64,000 nt of DNA. Origin: Serinus canaria. Taxonomy: Eukaryota; Chordata; Aves; Passeriformes; Fringillidae. Below, piece after piece: positions 23,497 through 35,525 of the stretch; position 1 is the stretch's first letter; every line of letters starts with the position of its first letter. The position numbers and the translations under genes are program-made. The stretch lies in contig NC_066338.1 of assembly GCF_022539315.1 (NCBI RefSeq), positions 310,001-374,000 on the forward strand. The letters run 5' to 3'. The notes below the pieces were generated by a model. It was given only the letters and a program-made list of their open reading frames with translations. It was not told the origin of the DNA and made no database searches.

Positions 23497-24904
23497 GATT
23501 TCTTCTGAAAAGACATCTATATTTTTTCTTTTTTTAGAAGAAAATATTCCTAGACATAGAACTAAGTAATTTTAAAGGAACAAATGAAAGGAAAATATTC
23601 TGCAAACAGAATTCAACGAAAAGCTGTGTTTTAAATATGAGGTGGATATTAAACAGAATTTGTGTTTAAAACAGCACACTGGCTATTTTGCCCACAAAGA
23701 GAGGCATTTAGCATTTCAGTCTTTTCCAAGGTGTTCATGATCTGCTATGCTGATCTCTGTGCGTGCCTAGGTGTGTGAGGAAGGGTGGGCATGTGAAGGG
23801 GAGTGTCTAGGTTTGCTTAAAAATCGTAGTGGCAGATTCATGCCTCAGCTCCATCATTTTCTTTAGAAACTTCACAGAGAGTGGATATGAAGTTTCATAT
23901 CCAAAAGATATTAATCAATTCCCAAGTCATCCATTTTACTCTACCTTGTAAATCAGATGCTTTCTCTTATATTTTATCAAATATACCTTCAAGCTGCATG
24001 GAGGAATGAGAATGCGAAAAATCCCTCCAGTGTCTTGCAACTTTTACGCAAACAGATTTTCAAGAAGATCATCATTTCTCTTTAAAATACATCTGGGACT
24101 AGCATGATGGTGGTGTCAACCTGTTGGAGTTTTTGTTGCTGGGGGAATTTGTACGAAAGGATTGGTTTTTCCATTGACCAATTACTGATTCAAGTGCATG
24201 AACACATTTAAAATTCAACTGGGGTTTCCTTTTCCTAGCAGACTACTTCTAGAACTAGCTAGCAGACTCAAGATGACTCTTTTCCTCTGTTTTTGTTTCT
24301 TTCCTAATTTCTTGGCTTCTGTGCAACTCTCTACACAATTTTAGAACTTTTTCCCCAACTAAAATTGATTCATAGACCGATAATTAAGATACGCTTTTTA
24401 CAAGGAATGTTTTAAATCTTTGTTAGAGTTGAGAAAGTTAAGGACATAGGTCTTTTTCTTCCCTTATGAATATTGCAATGAAATAGTTAAATAAAGACCA
24501 CCTCTTTATTTTTATTTGGAATCCAAGTAGATAATTCCCATACGGTAATACATTTGGTGGACCAGTATTTGCCATTCTGATGTAAGTTGTCACTTCTTAA
24601 CAATATGCCTTCTGTGACTACGTTGACAACACTTTTGGTAAAGGTCCTAACTGGTCTTAGACACACATAGGGAGAAATTTGCCCAGCCAGTGTCAGTCTT
24701 AAGCATGCGTCTCAGAAGATCTTTCTCTAGCTGGGGAATTTTCCCATGAGAGGGATTCAGTTATGGAAGAGACAGTTATCCTGGAGTTTAACATTCTTCT
24801 TGAACACTACTTCAGGAACTTAAATCCCATGTCCACTTGGATCTGGCTCTGCACAGAGCTTTGTCATGCCAGTCCTTGAAATGCATCTCTAAGAGAATTC
24901 ACTA
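23497..24904. other. P2 left arm, no gene seen
   Basis: AT-rich sequence whose inverted partner is 42857-44280. Frames are short and not conserved between the two arms. No repeat family is recognised. Confidence 0.6.
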
Positions 24905-25690
24905 GCACAGAATGAATGAGGGTGGAAGGGGTCTGTGGGGCTCACCAAGTCCAATCCCCCTGCTTCAACCAGGATACCTAGAGCCCGTTGCCCAGGATTA
25001 TATCTGGGCCTACCTTTAATGTCTTCAATGATCCAGTCTCCACCATCTTTCTGGACACTCTGTGCCATGGTTCAGTCACCGTCACAGTAAAAAATAATTT
25101 TGTGATGTTCAGAGGCAATCTCCTGTATTTCAGTGTGTGCCCACTGCCTCTTGTCTTTTCACTGAGCATCATTGAAAAGACACTGGTTCCCTGCTCTTTG
25201 CACTATTCCTTCCCGTATGTATGTGCGCTGCGATGTAGATAAACGTCAGAAACTTCCCTGAAGCCCAGGCAGACCATATTCTCTTCATCTACCAAGAGAG
25301 TTCATTCACCGGAGGAGTTTCAAAAGTTGTCAAGCACGAATTTCCCCTGGTAAATCCATGCTGACTACATTATTTTGTCCTCCTTCATGTGCCTGGCAAT
25401 GCTTTCCAGGAATAAGTATTCCATCAACTAACTTCCTGGGGATAAATATGAGGCTGGCTGGCTTGTACTTTTCTGAGTCCTCCTAGTTGCCTTTTGTGAA
25501 GATGAGTGACATTTGCTTTCATCCAGTCTTTGGGCCCTTTCCTCAGTCACCATGATCCATCAAAAATGATCAGGAGTGGCCTCAGAAGAATATCTGCTAA
25601 CACCCTTGAGACCTGTGCATCCATCTCAACAGGGCCTGTGGACTTTATGGAATACTTACCAATTCAGTGACTATGCTCATAGAAATTTGC
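24905..25690 (-). mobile_element. CR1 LINE, 3' part (RT end and 3' UTR)
   Basis: The plus strand shows antisense CR1: CACAGAATGAATGAGGG at the 3' end, CAAGTCCAATCCCCCTGCTT, then a stretch (25240-25690) carrying CTGGTAAATCCATGCTGAC and CATTTGCTTTCATCCAG. Those are familiar antisense words of the CR1 reverse-transcriptase region. The element is 5'-truncated, as most CR1 copies are, and no long frame survives. The right-arm copy is 42070-42856. Confidence 0.75.
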
Positions 25691-25799
25691 ATGGGATAAG
25701 AGGACTTTTTAACAGGTACCTGAAGAGTGAGTGAAAAGCTATGGGTGCAATCCAAAAGGACAAAGACTAGAGTTCCCTTTGAAATACGCTCGATGTATT

Positions 25800-26840
25800 T
25801 CATGAAGCTAGTCGAGTTCTTATCAGCTCCGAGACAGAAAAGAAAAAGTAAGATTGGCCACGGAGTGCCTCAAATAGCTTAGAAAGATGCAAAGAAAAGT
25901 TGTGCAAGGACTTTTTCCCTTCCTATGTTAAAGTAAGTTTAAACTTCTGGGAAGTGGTTAGTTTTTGTCCTGGCTCAGTTTGAGAGCTGTGCACTCAATC
26001 CTGGTGCTGTGCGCCTTCGTTCTTCGCGTCTCAGCATCTGCCGAGCTCTCCCTCTCCCGGAGTCGAAGAAGCGGCTTTTTCGCGCACAGAGCACTCTGCC
26101 GGTGGCATTTCGCTCCGGACCGCGGCTTCTGCCCAAAGACACCCGGAACCGGCACCTACCTTCGGACAGCTGCGGATGCCTGTCTCTTGCGGCTCTTGCC
26201 GCCTACATCTTAGCGAAAAAACTTTTCCACGCTTTCTCTCAAGAAGAAACTGTGCCAGCACAGCAAGCATCCCTCCTCGCTTTTCATGAAGCTAGTCAAG
26301 CTCTTACCAGCTCTGAGACGAAGAGAAAAAGTAAGAATAGCTGTGGAATGCCTCAAATAGCTTAGAAAGATATAAAGAAAAGTTGTGCACGGACCTTTCC
26401 CCTTCCTATGTTAAAGTAAGTTGAAACTTCTGGGAAGTGGTTAGTTTTTGTCCTGGCTCAGTTTGAGAGCTGTGCACTCAATCCCGGTGCTGCGCGCCTT
26501 CGTTCTTCGTGTCTCAGCATCTGCCGAACTCTTCATCTCCCGGAGGCAAAGAAGAGGCAGAGCATTGTGCCGGTCACGGTGAGCTCCAGACCGCGACTTC
26601 TGCCAAAAGAGGCTGGAACCGGCACCAACCTTCGGACAGCTGCGGATGCCTGTCTCTTGCGGCTCTTGCCGCCTACATCTTAGCCAAAAAGCTTTTCCAC
26701 GCTTTCTCTCAAGAAGAAACTGTGCCAGCAGAGTAAGCGTCTCTCGAAGCCTTTCATGAAGCTAGTCGAGTTCTTAGCAGCTCTGAGACGAAAAGAAAAA
26801 GTAAGATTGGCCACAGAGTTCATCAAATAACTTGGAATAT
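25800..26840 (-). repeat. Satellite block, two monomers (P2 left arm)
   Basis: Two head-to-tail monomers on the minus strand. The landmark GGTAGGTGCCGG (minus) starts at 26160 and, as GGTTGGTGCCGG, at 26630, 470 bp apart. They match the four monomers at 40060-41975 and, more distantly, the array at 56516-64000. Two flanking part-monomers complete the block. Both frames that run through it (for example 26009-26365) are also open in other monomers and look like composition effects. Confidence 0.85.
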
Positions 26841-27888
26841 ATGGGGCCCGACTGGATTGTTTGGCTTTGAATCTGTGAACATGGACAGTGGCGGATGGTC
26901 CACAGGTTGAAAACAGTGTAGATTCTTCTCCTTTTTTTCATTGATGGCTCAGAGACTGAAAAGGCAGCAACAAAATGGTAAATACATCCCTCCAGATTTA
27001 AAAATTGGTCTTCTTAATTTGCATCTCCACCACAACAACAGATGGTTAGAACTAAAATGCAGATGGGAATTGTATCGCTTCTCAGAAATGAAGCAGGAAG
27101 TGGCCCATGGGCCTTAGCAGTAGCTACAAGTTTTTCAGCACAAGGCATCTCAAAAGTATTTTAACCTTACAGTACTTTTCTGTCTTATGCTTTAATCTCA
27201 ACTATGCAGGAAAAAAAAAACCCTGCACAAAAAAACAAGCCCCCACCAAATAGATAACAAGCAAATTCAGTAACATATACAGAAATAGAACCCATGGTTT
27301 TTAACTTCCAACCTGGTCTTCTCAACACACTCTCTTAAATAGAATTGTTTCCCCATCTGCTTTGAAACATTTTGCAGCAAAAAAGACTCTAAGGTCCTGA
27401 GAGGTGTTTTCTTCAAAAATCACATCTAGCTTTCTGTCCATAAGTGGAGTAAGGTGGCTGCCCTGCCAGCTGGCCAAAGGAGGTAGGAAGAGTAATCATC
27501 ATCCACAACACTGGGGCTAAAGAAATTTCCACAGAAAATTACCTGCCCTATTAGTTGTTCATGTGTTGGGTTGAGTGTTCAGAATCTGTTTCCATCTTTC
27601 CTATTCATAGAATGTTCAGTTTCATAGAATTCCAGCCCGTCAGTTCTGCCAGAACAGCTAGCCGCTGACTCTTACCAGTATAGTGCTTGTCACTGTTGCA
27701 GATCAAGAACTTTTGACTAGCTTTGATTCATGCTTTTTGAGGGGTTGAAAACAAGAAAAGAATGACTAGACATTTCCATGATGAAATAGCCTGATGGAAT
27801 AAAAATAGGAACATAATAAATGTAGTCCTTGTTCTAAGAAGGGAGATGAAGGGTCCAAAAGATGACTTGTATACTTCCTGTTCTAAAT
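26841..27888. other. P2 left arm, no gene seen
   Basis: Paired with about 38971-40059 in the right arm. An A-rich tract lies near 27211-27222. No coding or repeat family is recognised. Near 27650 the right arm has about 50 additional bases (about 39191-39240) containing a 7-bp-stem hairpin, ACAGCCC...GGGCTGT. Confidence 0.5.
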
Positions 27889-28276
27889 TGTCACCGACAT
27901 GTTTTATGAAAAATCCTTTACTTAGGGTTTTTTCCTCCCCTGAGAGCTGAGAAGCCTCGGGAACTAACTGTAAACAATTCTTATCTGCTGCTGTGGAATG
28001 CGACGAGAAGAAATCTGTGATTGGCCCCGTCAGACTGTTTGCAATTAAGAGCCTATCACATAACACCTGTTTGGCTGGTCTCAGTCGGAGAAGACCTCAG
28101 TTTACAGATTCCTATTCTATTATTAGCATAGCTTAGTAGTGGAATCCTTTTCTCTATTCTTTTAGTATATTTTTTTTTTCTTATATATCATATAATAATA
28201 AATCAAGCCTTCTGATACATGGAGTCAACTTTCTCGTCTCTTCCCTCATCCTGGGACCCCTCTGAACGAGGTAACA
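27889..28276 (+). mobile_element. Solo LTR, family F1 (388 bp), left arm only
   Basis: Starts TGTCACCGACATG and ends GTAACA. Target duplications of 6 bp are CTAAAT (27883-27888) and CCAAAT (28277-28282), with one mismatch. It has an AATAAATCAA poly(A) region near 28197 and no internal sequence. The right arm has the uninterrupted site at 38965-38970, so this is a post-duplication insertion. A 6-bp duplication fits alpha/beta-type (ERVK-like) avian ERVs, but the class is inferred. Confidence 0.85.
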
Positions 28277-28282
28277 CCAAAT

Positions 28283-30219
28283 CACTTGTTATCCGGCAAA
28301 TTGCAAAAGATTCCAGGCTTTCGCCAAAATGCAACCAGATTTAAATGTGAAGCCTTACAAGTTGACTGGATATAAAACTCCATCATCCATTTCTAAAACT
28401 TTGATATTGTTATGTACTTCTTATTAATACCCTGAAGTTTAGAGCTGTAATTCATAGAGGAAAGAATGCTACTTTGAATTCATTCTATTAAATCATCTTG
28501 TCGGCACTCTCTCCTCTTGCTTTTCACTTCGGAAACTCTGTACGAAAGAGTGCATTAATGCTAGAGCTCTGCATCAATTCTTTTCAACAGTTTCCCCTCT
28601 AATTCTTCTTTCAAGGCAAACCAATAAAAATCCACACTTTCTTACCCCACCACTTCTAAAATTCTATTGAGAAGCAAAAAAGAACCCCATCAAACAACTA
28701 AGTCTCTACTCCAATCTGTATAAAAAAAGCAGTCCATTAACTGCTTTCTTAGCAGATTCTTTAGCTTCTGTTAATATGGCAACCTTTTCTTGCTCTTCTA
28801 GATTAGAACCAAATTCTTACAGCATATAAGGAAACATAGGTTTGCTGTATCTGATTCTTAGATACAGAAGTCCAGCAAGGAGTTCAGACCTCAAAAGAAG
28901 TGTCTCTACAACAAGATTCAGCACAACATTGAGACAAATTAGCTATTTTTCAGGAAAAGCGGCCAAAAGGAAACTTTTGAGACTTCTCTACGATCATGGC
29001 TGCTTGCTTCCAGAACCTCACCTAAGTTGCTGGAAACTAGCTGCAATATTACTGTCAGCAGTGCTGTGAATGTAGGACATCGTCATTCTTCTCTTCCATT
29101 GAAAACCTCAAGTGGAGTCGCGTCACTTCTCTTCAAAATTCTGGATTTCCTTGCAAACTGGTAAAATAATGATAAATAAAGTGTTCTGTTCATACAGTTT
29201 AAACCTAATGTTCAAAATGAAAAAAAAATCCATTCAGATATGGTCTGCAATAATACAGCAGAGAGAAGATGAACCAGACTGGCCTACAAAAGAAAGAAGT
29301 GAAGCAGAATTTGGGAATTTGGAAGACCTTGTGATGAATTATTCAAATAAATAAAGAAATTAAATATAACCTACCCAAATTCAATCAGTGATGCACAGAC
29401 AGAGAAAAAGAACTAATTACTACTAATATTTCTTTCATTCTCCAACAAGAAGTGCAATGATCCTCTTGAATGCACGGAAGATTGTTGGAAAAGACAGCAG
29501 CCTTCTTCTTCCCAACATATTCCTCAGAACTCCAGGAGACAAATCATTTGAGCTATGAGGAGCTTTCTCTCTGTCAAACTCCCAGAGCATAGCCAATATT
29601 CTCTTCCTTTAGGGATCCTCGCCTCCCTGGGGGAGTGGTGGATAGTCTACAGCCCCGGTACATCAGCCAGACACTCCGCCTTATTTCCCATGGCTTCTGC
29701 AGCAAGGACATCATCTCCACTGGCTTTCTAGCCAAAATATATGCAAGGCACAACAAAGAACATAGCCAAAACCTTGAGCACAGCTTATGGGCTTTGAAAG
29801 AAAAATCTCAGGATGGCAATACTGGATCTTCTGATCCAAACCATCAGGAAACCTTTCTTTAGAGGTGTTGGGAAAGATGAAAGTTTGACAAGAAAATCTC
29901 ACAAATATGTGTGTTTGGCAGAAAGATTTTTGAATGTGGAGTCTGAAGAAAGAATAGAGTCGGAAGCAAGTTTTCACCTAGAAGGAAAGAATTGCTGAGC
30001 CAGTCTTACTGGATAACCAAAAAGGCAAAGGGTATGTTAGTTAGAAGAGGCTTTTATGACTTAGAGCAAAGGATATACCCACCCCAAAAAAGGAGTTGTT
30101 TTTACCAAGCAGGAAGATAGCACAGGCAAACATGTCAGCAAATGTGGCAAGCAGAAAAAAGGTCTCCGAATGTTCCACTGCCAAGAAAACTGAAAAACAA
30201 CTTTCAGCTTCAACTGAAA
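28283..30219. other. P2 left arm, decayed sequence of unknown origin
   Basis: Paired with about 37040-38964. Some short frames are locally similar in the two arms, for example 28842-29069 (plus) with 38190-38405 (minus), and 29813-29998 with 37255-37440 (minus). On the minus strand near 28800 a frame reads EEQEKVAILTEAKESAKKA, also found in the right arm near 38440. These may be fragments of an old ERV or gene. I cannot assign any, and stops occur throughout. Confidence 0.35.
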
Positions 30220-30518
30220 TGTACTGACTTTTAGTGAGTGGAGAATAGTAACATGACTATGGTAGTTAGAGTCGTTATGATAGGCTATAGATAAGAGTTA
30301 AGGGATAGATTGGTTCTACTGTATGAAGATGCTCAGCAAAGTATATAATGCATTGTAATCAAACCCAAAGGCTCTCCAGGCCTGCCTGCAGCTAGAGCTG
30401 ACAGCTGTAGGTACTGGCTCTGTCTCCCACCACCCTGGGCTGCTGCAACATATTGTATGGAATAAACTGCATTTTGGAGAGCCACCTGGATCCTGCATCC
30501 CTCATTTAGGCTCTTACA
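30220..30518 (+). mobile_element. LTR-like segment with TATA and poly(A) signals
   Basis: Begins TGTACTGAC and ends CTTACA. A TATATAATGC box lies near 30341 and GGAATAAACTGCA near 30460, in the order and spacing of U3-R-U5. No target duplication was found, so the ends are tentative. The inverted partner is about 36738-37035. Confidence 0.4.
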
Positions 30519-31744
30519 TGGAGGTGAAAAACTCTTCTGTGTATTGTACAAAAAAATAGCTATGTAATCTAGAGTTGCATGACCCATGATTTCTATTGAA
30601 CTGGAACAATTTTTATCAATATTATGGATCCACTTCTTTTCAGTGTGTTTGGTAAAAAACGTAAAGTATCGTTTAAAAGGAATTATTGGATGCGTCTTGA
30701 GTACTACAGATTAGTTAAGGTGTTGGTTTGGCATGGCTTGGTTTTTGGTGGGAAGGGAAGAAGCCAGCCACAGAAGTGATTTTTTGTGGAAAGCTCCTAG
30801 AAACTTCGTCCATGCCTGGCAAAGTGAATCCCTGCTTTGCAGTAAGAACAGACATGCTGCTAAGCCAATTCCAGAAGCTGGTAGCACCTCAGTGATATAT
30901 TTAAGAAGGAAATCAAAACTGCAGCCAGTTGACTTTGAAGTAGGGAAACTTTTGGGTTGGCACCTCTTCTGGTTTGAAAGCCCAACCAGTGAGGCACTCT
31001 GTTGCAGTGGGTGTTTATTATTGTAATGCATTTCTAGTAGTCCGTTTTATAATCCTTCCTGTTTTGTGCTGTTCTAGCATATGTTATTATTAATGGATTG
31101 TTCCTTTCCCCCTTGTAGTATTGGTTTTTGCCCTAGCTGTCCATCTCCCCAAAGACCTGCCCTTTTGTTCCCTGTTCCTTCTCCCATTGAACATCAACCC
31201 CTCCCCAAGCCTGCCCTTTCTCTAGAAACTTCCCTATCAAGTTTGTACTCTTCGAAACCCCATTGGTTTGTTCAAGTTATTCTTCTCCCCTGTAGTCCCC
31301 CTACTGGTTTAAACATTTTCTTCCCTGCCTTGTGTTCCACCCCCACCTTCTCCCAGTTGTTTCAAGATTGTATCCTCCCCTGGGACCTCCCTCCATTTAG
31401 AAGTTGATGTATGCCTTTGAGTCAGTGTCTTTCAGTGTTCTTGACCCTCCAGGGAGTAAACTGAAAGACATACAGAAGACCTCTCCCTGTTCCTTGTCCC
31501 TACCCTCAGCACAGTTCTATCCCAAGGCAGTCCACCTGTGCTGTAGAGCAGCTGTGCCCTACAGCTGCAGCCCAGATTCGACAGCTTTCTTGGGGTGGCC
31601 CACTCTTGCTGTCGGTGTCGGGAGCTAGTCGGGCTGAAGAAATCCGGAACAGCAGCAAGACTGCAAGTCAGAAATACAATTTATTAGGAAAAGGGGGAAA
31701 AACCAAATACATGCAAGATTAAAAAAGAAAAACCACTGACATTA
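30519..31744. other. P2 left arm, pyrimidine-rich tract and possible LTR end
   Basis: 31110-31400 is C/T-rich on plus. On the minus strand AATAAA near 31686 is followed by sequence ending in CTCCCGACA, which looks like the R-U5 end of an LTR read leftward. The partner in the right arm is 35576-36740. Frames such as 31081-31407 are shared between the arms (35837-36142, minus) but are low-complexity. No gene is called. Confidence 0.35.
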
Positions 31745-31749
31745 GCTGC

Positions 31750-31870
31750 TCTTCAAAGCCCCATCCAAGCTGACCTTGAATACATTCAGGGATGTGACAT
31801 CCACATCTTCTCTGGGCAACCTGTTCCAGCGTTCCAGCACCCCAACAACAAAAAATATCTTCCTTTCTTC
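31750..31870 (-). mobile_element. CR1 LINE fragment
   Basis: Antisense copy of the CR1 words GGTTGCCCAGAGAAG and CAAGGTCAGCTTGGATGGGG. It pairs with 35405-35525 across the P2 centre. Confidence 0.65.
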
Positions 31871-32074
31871 TAATCTAGATCCAAAATACTAAATCAAGGC
31901 ATATCAACTTTGAGGAAAGGTTTGAACTTCTTTTGATTTGAAACACATTTGATATGAATACTAACTTACAGATGACTGAATCATGTTGATGGCCATGAGA
32001 TTGACACTTTTTGAAAAAGTGCATGTAATTGAAAATTAAAACCGGTAGCATTAAAGACATCTTGCCATTTACTT

Positions 32075-32574
32075 NNNNNNNNNNNNNNNNNNNNNNNNNN
32101 NNNNNNNNNNNNNNNNNNNNNNNNNNNNNNNNNNNNNNNNNNNNNNNNNNNNNNNNNNNNNNNNNNNNNNNNNNNNNNNNNNNNNNNNNNNNNNNNNNNN
32201 NNNNNNNNNNNNNNNNNNNNNNNNNNNNNNNNNNNNNNNNNNNNNNNNNNNNNNNNNNNNNNNNNNNNNNNNNNNNNNNNNNNNNNNNNNNNNNNNNNNN
32301 NNNNNNNNNNNNNNNNNNNNNNNNNNNNNNNNNNNNNNNNNNNNNNNNNNNNNNNNNNNNNNNNNNNNNNNNNNNNNNNNNNNNNNNNNNNNNNNNNNNN
32401 NNNNNNNNNNNNNNNNNNNNNNNNNNNNNNNNNNNNNNNNNNNNNNNNNNNNNNNNNNNNNNNNNNNNNNNNNNNNNNNNNNNNNNNNNNNNNNNNNNNN
32501 NNNNNNNNNNNNNNNNNNNNNNNNNNNNNNNNNNNNNNNNNNNNNNNNNNNNNNNNNNNNNNNNNNNNNNNNNN
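32075..32574. other. Assembly gap (500 N) at the P2 centre
   Basis: Exactly 500 N, falling where the left arm of P2 is still matching the right arm. The missing DNA probably includes the rest of the left arm, so the size and symmetry of the palindrome centre are unknown. Confidence 0.99.
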
Positions 32575-35525
32575 AAAAGATGAATGAGTGGTGACATGCC
32601 TTGTGTTTTGAAGAGAGATCAAAAACTTATTTCTGGGGTCACCTCCCTTTTGGTACAGAAAGCACACAGAGGGCTTTGAAGCAGCACTTTCACTCTTCTT
32701 TGCATTCACTAGTAAATCTGAGACAGAGCTTGCCCCAAGTTTTGTGCAAAAATGCTCTTTTGATGCAACTGTTAACCAGACAATATATCTGGGAAAATTT
32801 TGCAGGGGCAGAAAGCAAGCCCTTCCTCGGAAATCTACAGAAATGGTTCAGAAGTTATTCCCACTCACTGTTGCTAAACTCTGCTGTCTAGCTGTTGGAT
32901 ATGCTTGGGACCATGTTGAAATAATTCTAAACTATGTACTGAGGCTGCAATATTGAGTAAACACAGGTATTTTCCATAGGTGTCAGGGAAATCTCTATTG
33001 GTAAAAATGAGTTTCATAGAAAACAAGAACAGCATGGTAGAAAAACAACTACATCACTAGAAGGAAAATGCCCAGAATTCCTCTTTCGAAGTTACACAGA
33101 GTCAATATTTTCCACAAAAGGTTGTGAAACTTATGAAGAAGTAGGAGTACATTCCACCTGACTAGGTGAACAAGTTCATGTTTCCAACTTTCAAAAAACA
33201 TATTATTCAAAGAAAAATGTTCTGCCTTGTGGAAAAGTAGCCCACTAGTAATTTTATCAAAGGTAGGATTAGATCAAGTATTCCTACAAGACTAGTAGAT
33301 ACTATGAAAAGCCTTTAGGCATCTATTTGACTGCAGGAAGCTTGACCAAGCAGAAGTGTCTTTCCCTGATGCAAGTTGAACTTCCTATTTGCTACTGCTA
33401 CTTAAACATTGTCAAAAGAAAACTTATCAAATAAGACTACTGTATACAAGCAACTGGAACTATCCGTTGCATTCCAGCCAATTTTAACTAGAAAATATCA
33501 GACACACACTCTCGTTGAATATTCGAATGCATAGATGGAGTATACCATCACTAAGATTTGGAACCCTGGACAAGGGAGCAAATGCAGATGAATTTCAGAG
33601 AAGGAAATTATTGGAGAGCTAACTGCAGTCCCTTGACTTTACAAGAAATGATGTCCAGTAAATCCCAACCTGAAACATAACGAACTCCGTTTTGAAATGG
33701 GTTGCATCTATGGTCCTCTGTTCTTCCTATATGAAGAAACTGTACTTGAAATCCATCTTCCAAGTGGTATGGCTAAAGAATTTAGATACCTCAAGTTTTC
33801 TTTTTTTTTTTCCAGAAGCAACTGTCTCAAAACCTCTTTAAACTGACTTTTCCCCTTAAGATGCCATATTTTAAAAGAGCACCATGTCATTTAACAGGGT
33901 ATTCCAAATATCACTTCCAAATTTAGACTAAAAGTAACATTCTTCCTAGTTACCTTTCCTTTTTTTTTTTTTTGCAGTTTCCTGCTAACATAGGCAGCAA
34001 AGTAGAGAACAAACCACAGCTCTTTCTGGAGCATCTTGAACAAATGCCCTTGCTTATGTTCCAATATTTCACTTTGCCAAAATCCCTAATGATAAAGAAA
34101 AGGTTGTGAAGGCATTACTAGTAGTATTATATGGCAATGTATGGGTGTAAATTATCAATTAGAATTTGTATCACATAGATGATACTTGGCAAACAGCAAA
34201 GGAAGGGGTTTCTTTCAGCTCTCAGACTGATGTTACATGTTAGTAATATAAAAAAAAAAAAACCAAGAAGGATATTGTTTAACAGTGAACTTAATTACAC
34301 CCCTACCCATGGACTTTTGAATTTTAGGAATAGACAGTGTCAGATTTAGAGAAAAATAAAGAATTATCGCAGGTTAAAGAAGCATACGCTCATGAACACT
34401 TTGCTGATGGAAGGTAGCCTTTTCATTGGCTGAAATGAAGCAGGTAAACAGGACATAGGAAACATTGTTTTGTGGATCAAACATTTATTTTCTAAAGTGA
34501 TGCTTACAGATAGTGAACTCACCAAATTTGATATTGCACCATAGCTAAATTGCTCCATCATGTTTTCCCTTGGAATCATCATCCAAGGGGATTTTCCCCT
34601 GCCTCTGTGAAAATGTGCCTACCTTTATCACAATACTTTTGCAGCAGCATTGTTAGGCCTGATCAGCTGGTATGGAGCGTGAATTATCAGCAGCAAGGTG
34701 ACTGGCCAGGGTCATTTGCTTCAATGGATTTTGATCTAGGGGATATTTTGAAGACCTGCTTCAGACCTGTTGGTCAAACACAGCCATCAAATGGTGCTAA
34801 ACAATTGTTTGGGCTGTGGACCACACGAAAAAGTACCTTCTGGTGCCTGTACTGGGCCATATGCTCTTTTTTCTCTCCCTCAACTTCTCCATCACCTCTC
34901 ATCTGTTTAACATGTGCTATGTTCAAGGTCCACAGGCTACTTTTCATAGAATCTTCAGGCCTGATGCAGTAAGAATGATGAACAGAACGCAGCTGGGATG
35001 AGTTTTCCAGTTTGGATAAAACCTCTTGTGCACACAAATCCCCCCATGCCCAGAAAAACCTTCACTACTACTAGTGTTCTACCTAAACCGCAATTTAGTC
35101 TGAAAGAAAAGCTTTTGTCCAAGAGTATCTGAGAGATTTGCATGAAGCACAGATATTTGACGTATGCAATTTTGAACGTCAGAGGAAACAGAAAATGGCA
35201 AGGAGTTTTTAATGTTACCGGTTTTAATTTTCAATTCCATGCACTTTTTCAAAAAGTGTCAATCTCAAAGGCCATCAACATGATTCAGTTATCTGTAAGT
35301 TAGTATTCTTATCAAATGTGTTTCAAATGAAAAAAAAGTTCAAACCTTTCTTAAAAGTTGATATGCCTACATTTAGTATTTCGGATCTAGATTAGAAGAA
35401 AGGAAGACATTTTTTGCTCTTGGTGTGCTGGATTGCTGGAACAAGTTGCCCAGAGAAGATGTGGATGTCGCATCCCTGAACGTATTCAAGGTCAGCTTGG
35501 ATGGGGCTTTGAAGAGCCACTAATG
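32575..35525 (+). repeat. Third copy of the tandem unit (T3), at the P2 centre
   Basis: Direct-orientation copy of about 20040-22912 in T2, including the 480-bp segment that T1 lacks (here about 32641-33066) and an exon-like patch at about 33953-34082 (minus). Its last part (35187-35525) is also the start of the P2 right arm. Inside the same contig it is inverted relative to 44880-45900. The 87-codon frame at 34774-35037 (minus) and its partner at 45358-45621 (plus) differ at three residues. Confidence 0.85.
35405..35525 (+). mobile_element. CR1 LINE fragment (T3 / P2 right arm)
   Basis: Sense copy of the same CR1 3'-region words as 22800-22920, ending in AGCTTGGATGGGGCTTTGAA. Confidence 0.65.

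Larger units (their letters stand above)
21888..32074 (+). repeat. Left arm of composite palindrome P2 (inner block)
   Basis: Reverse complement of 35187-45900. Paired landmarks in order are the T-unit end, CR1 (24905 against 42856), satellite block (25800 against 41975), LTR-like segment (30220 against about 37030), AATAAA-bearing segment (31690 against 35576) and CR1 fragment (31750 against 35525). It differs by an F1 LTR present only here and by fewer satellite monomers. It ends at a 500-N gap, so the palindrome centre is not sequenced. Confidence 0.9.

Noticed and set aside
30215..30529. TGAAA on both sides of the LTR-like segment as a target duplication
   Set aside because: The right-hand TGAAA begins seven bases past the CA end, so it does not abut the element.
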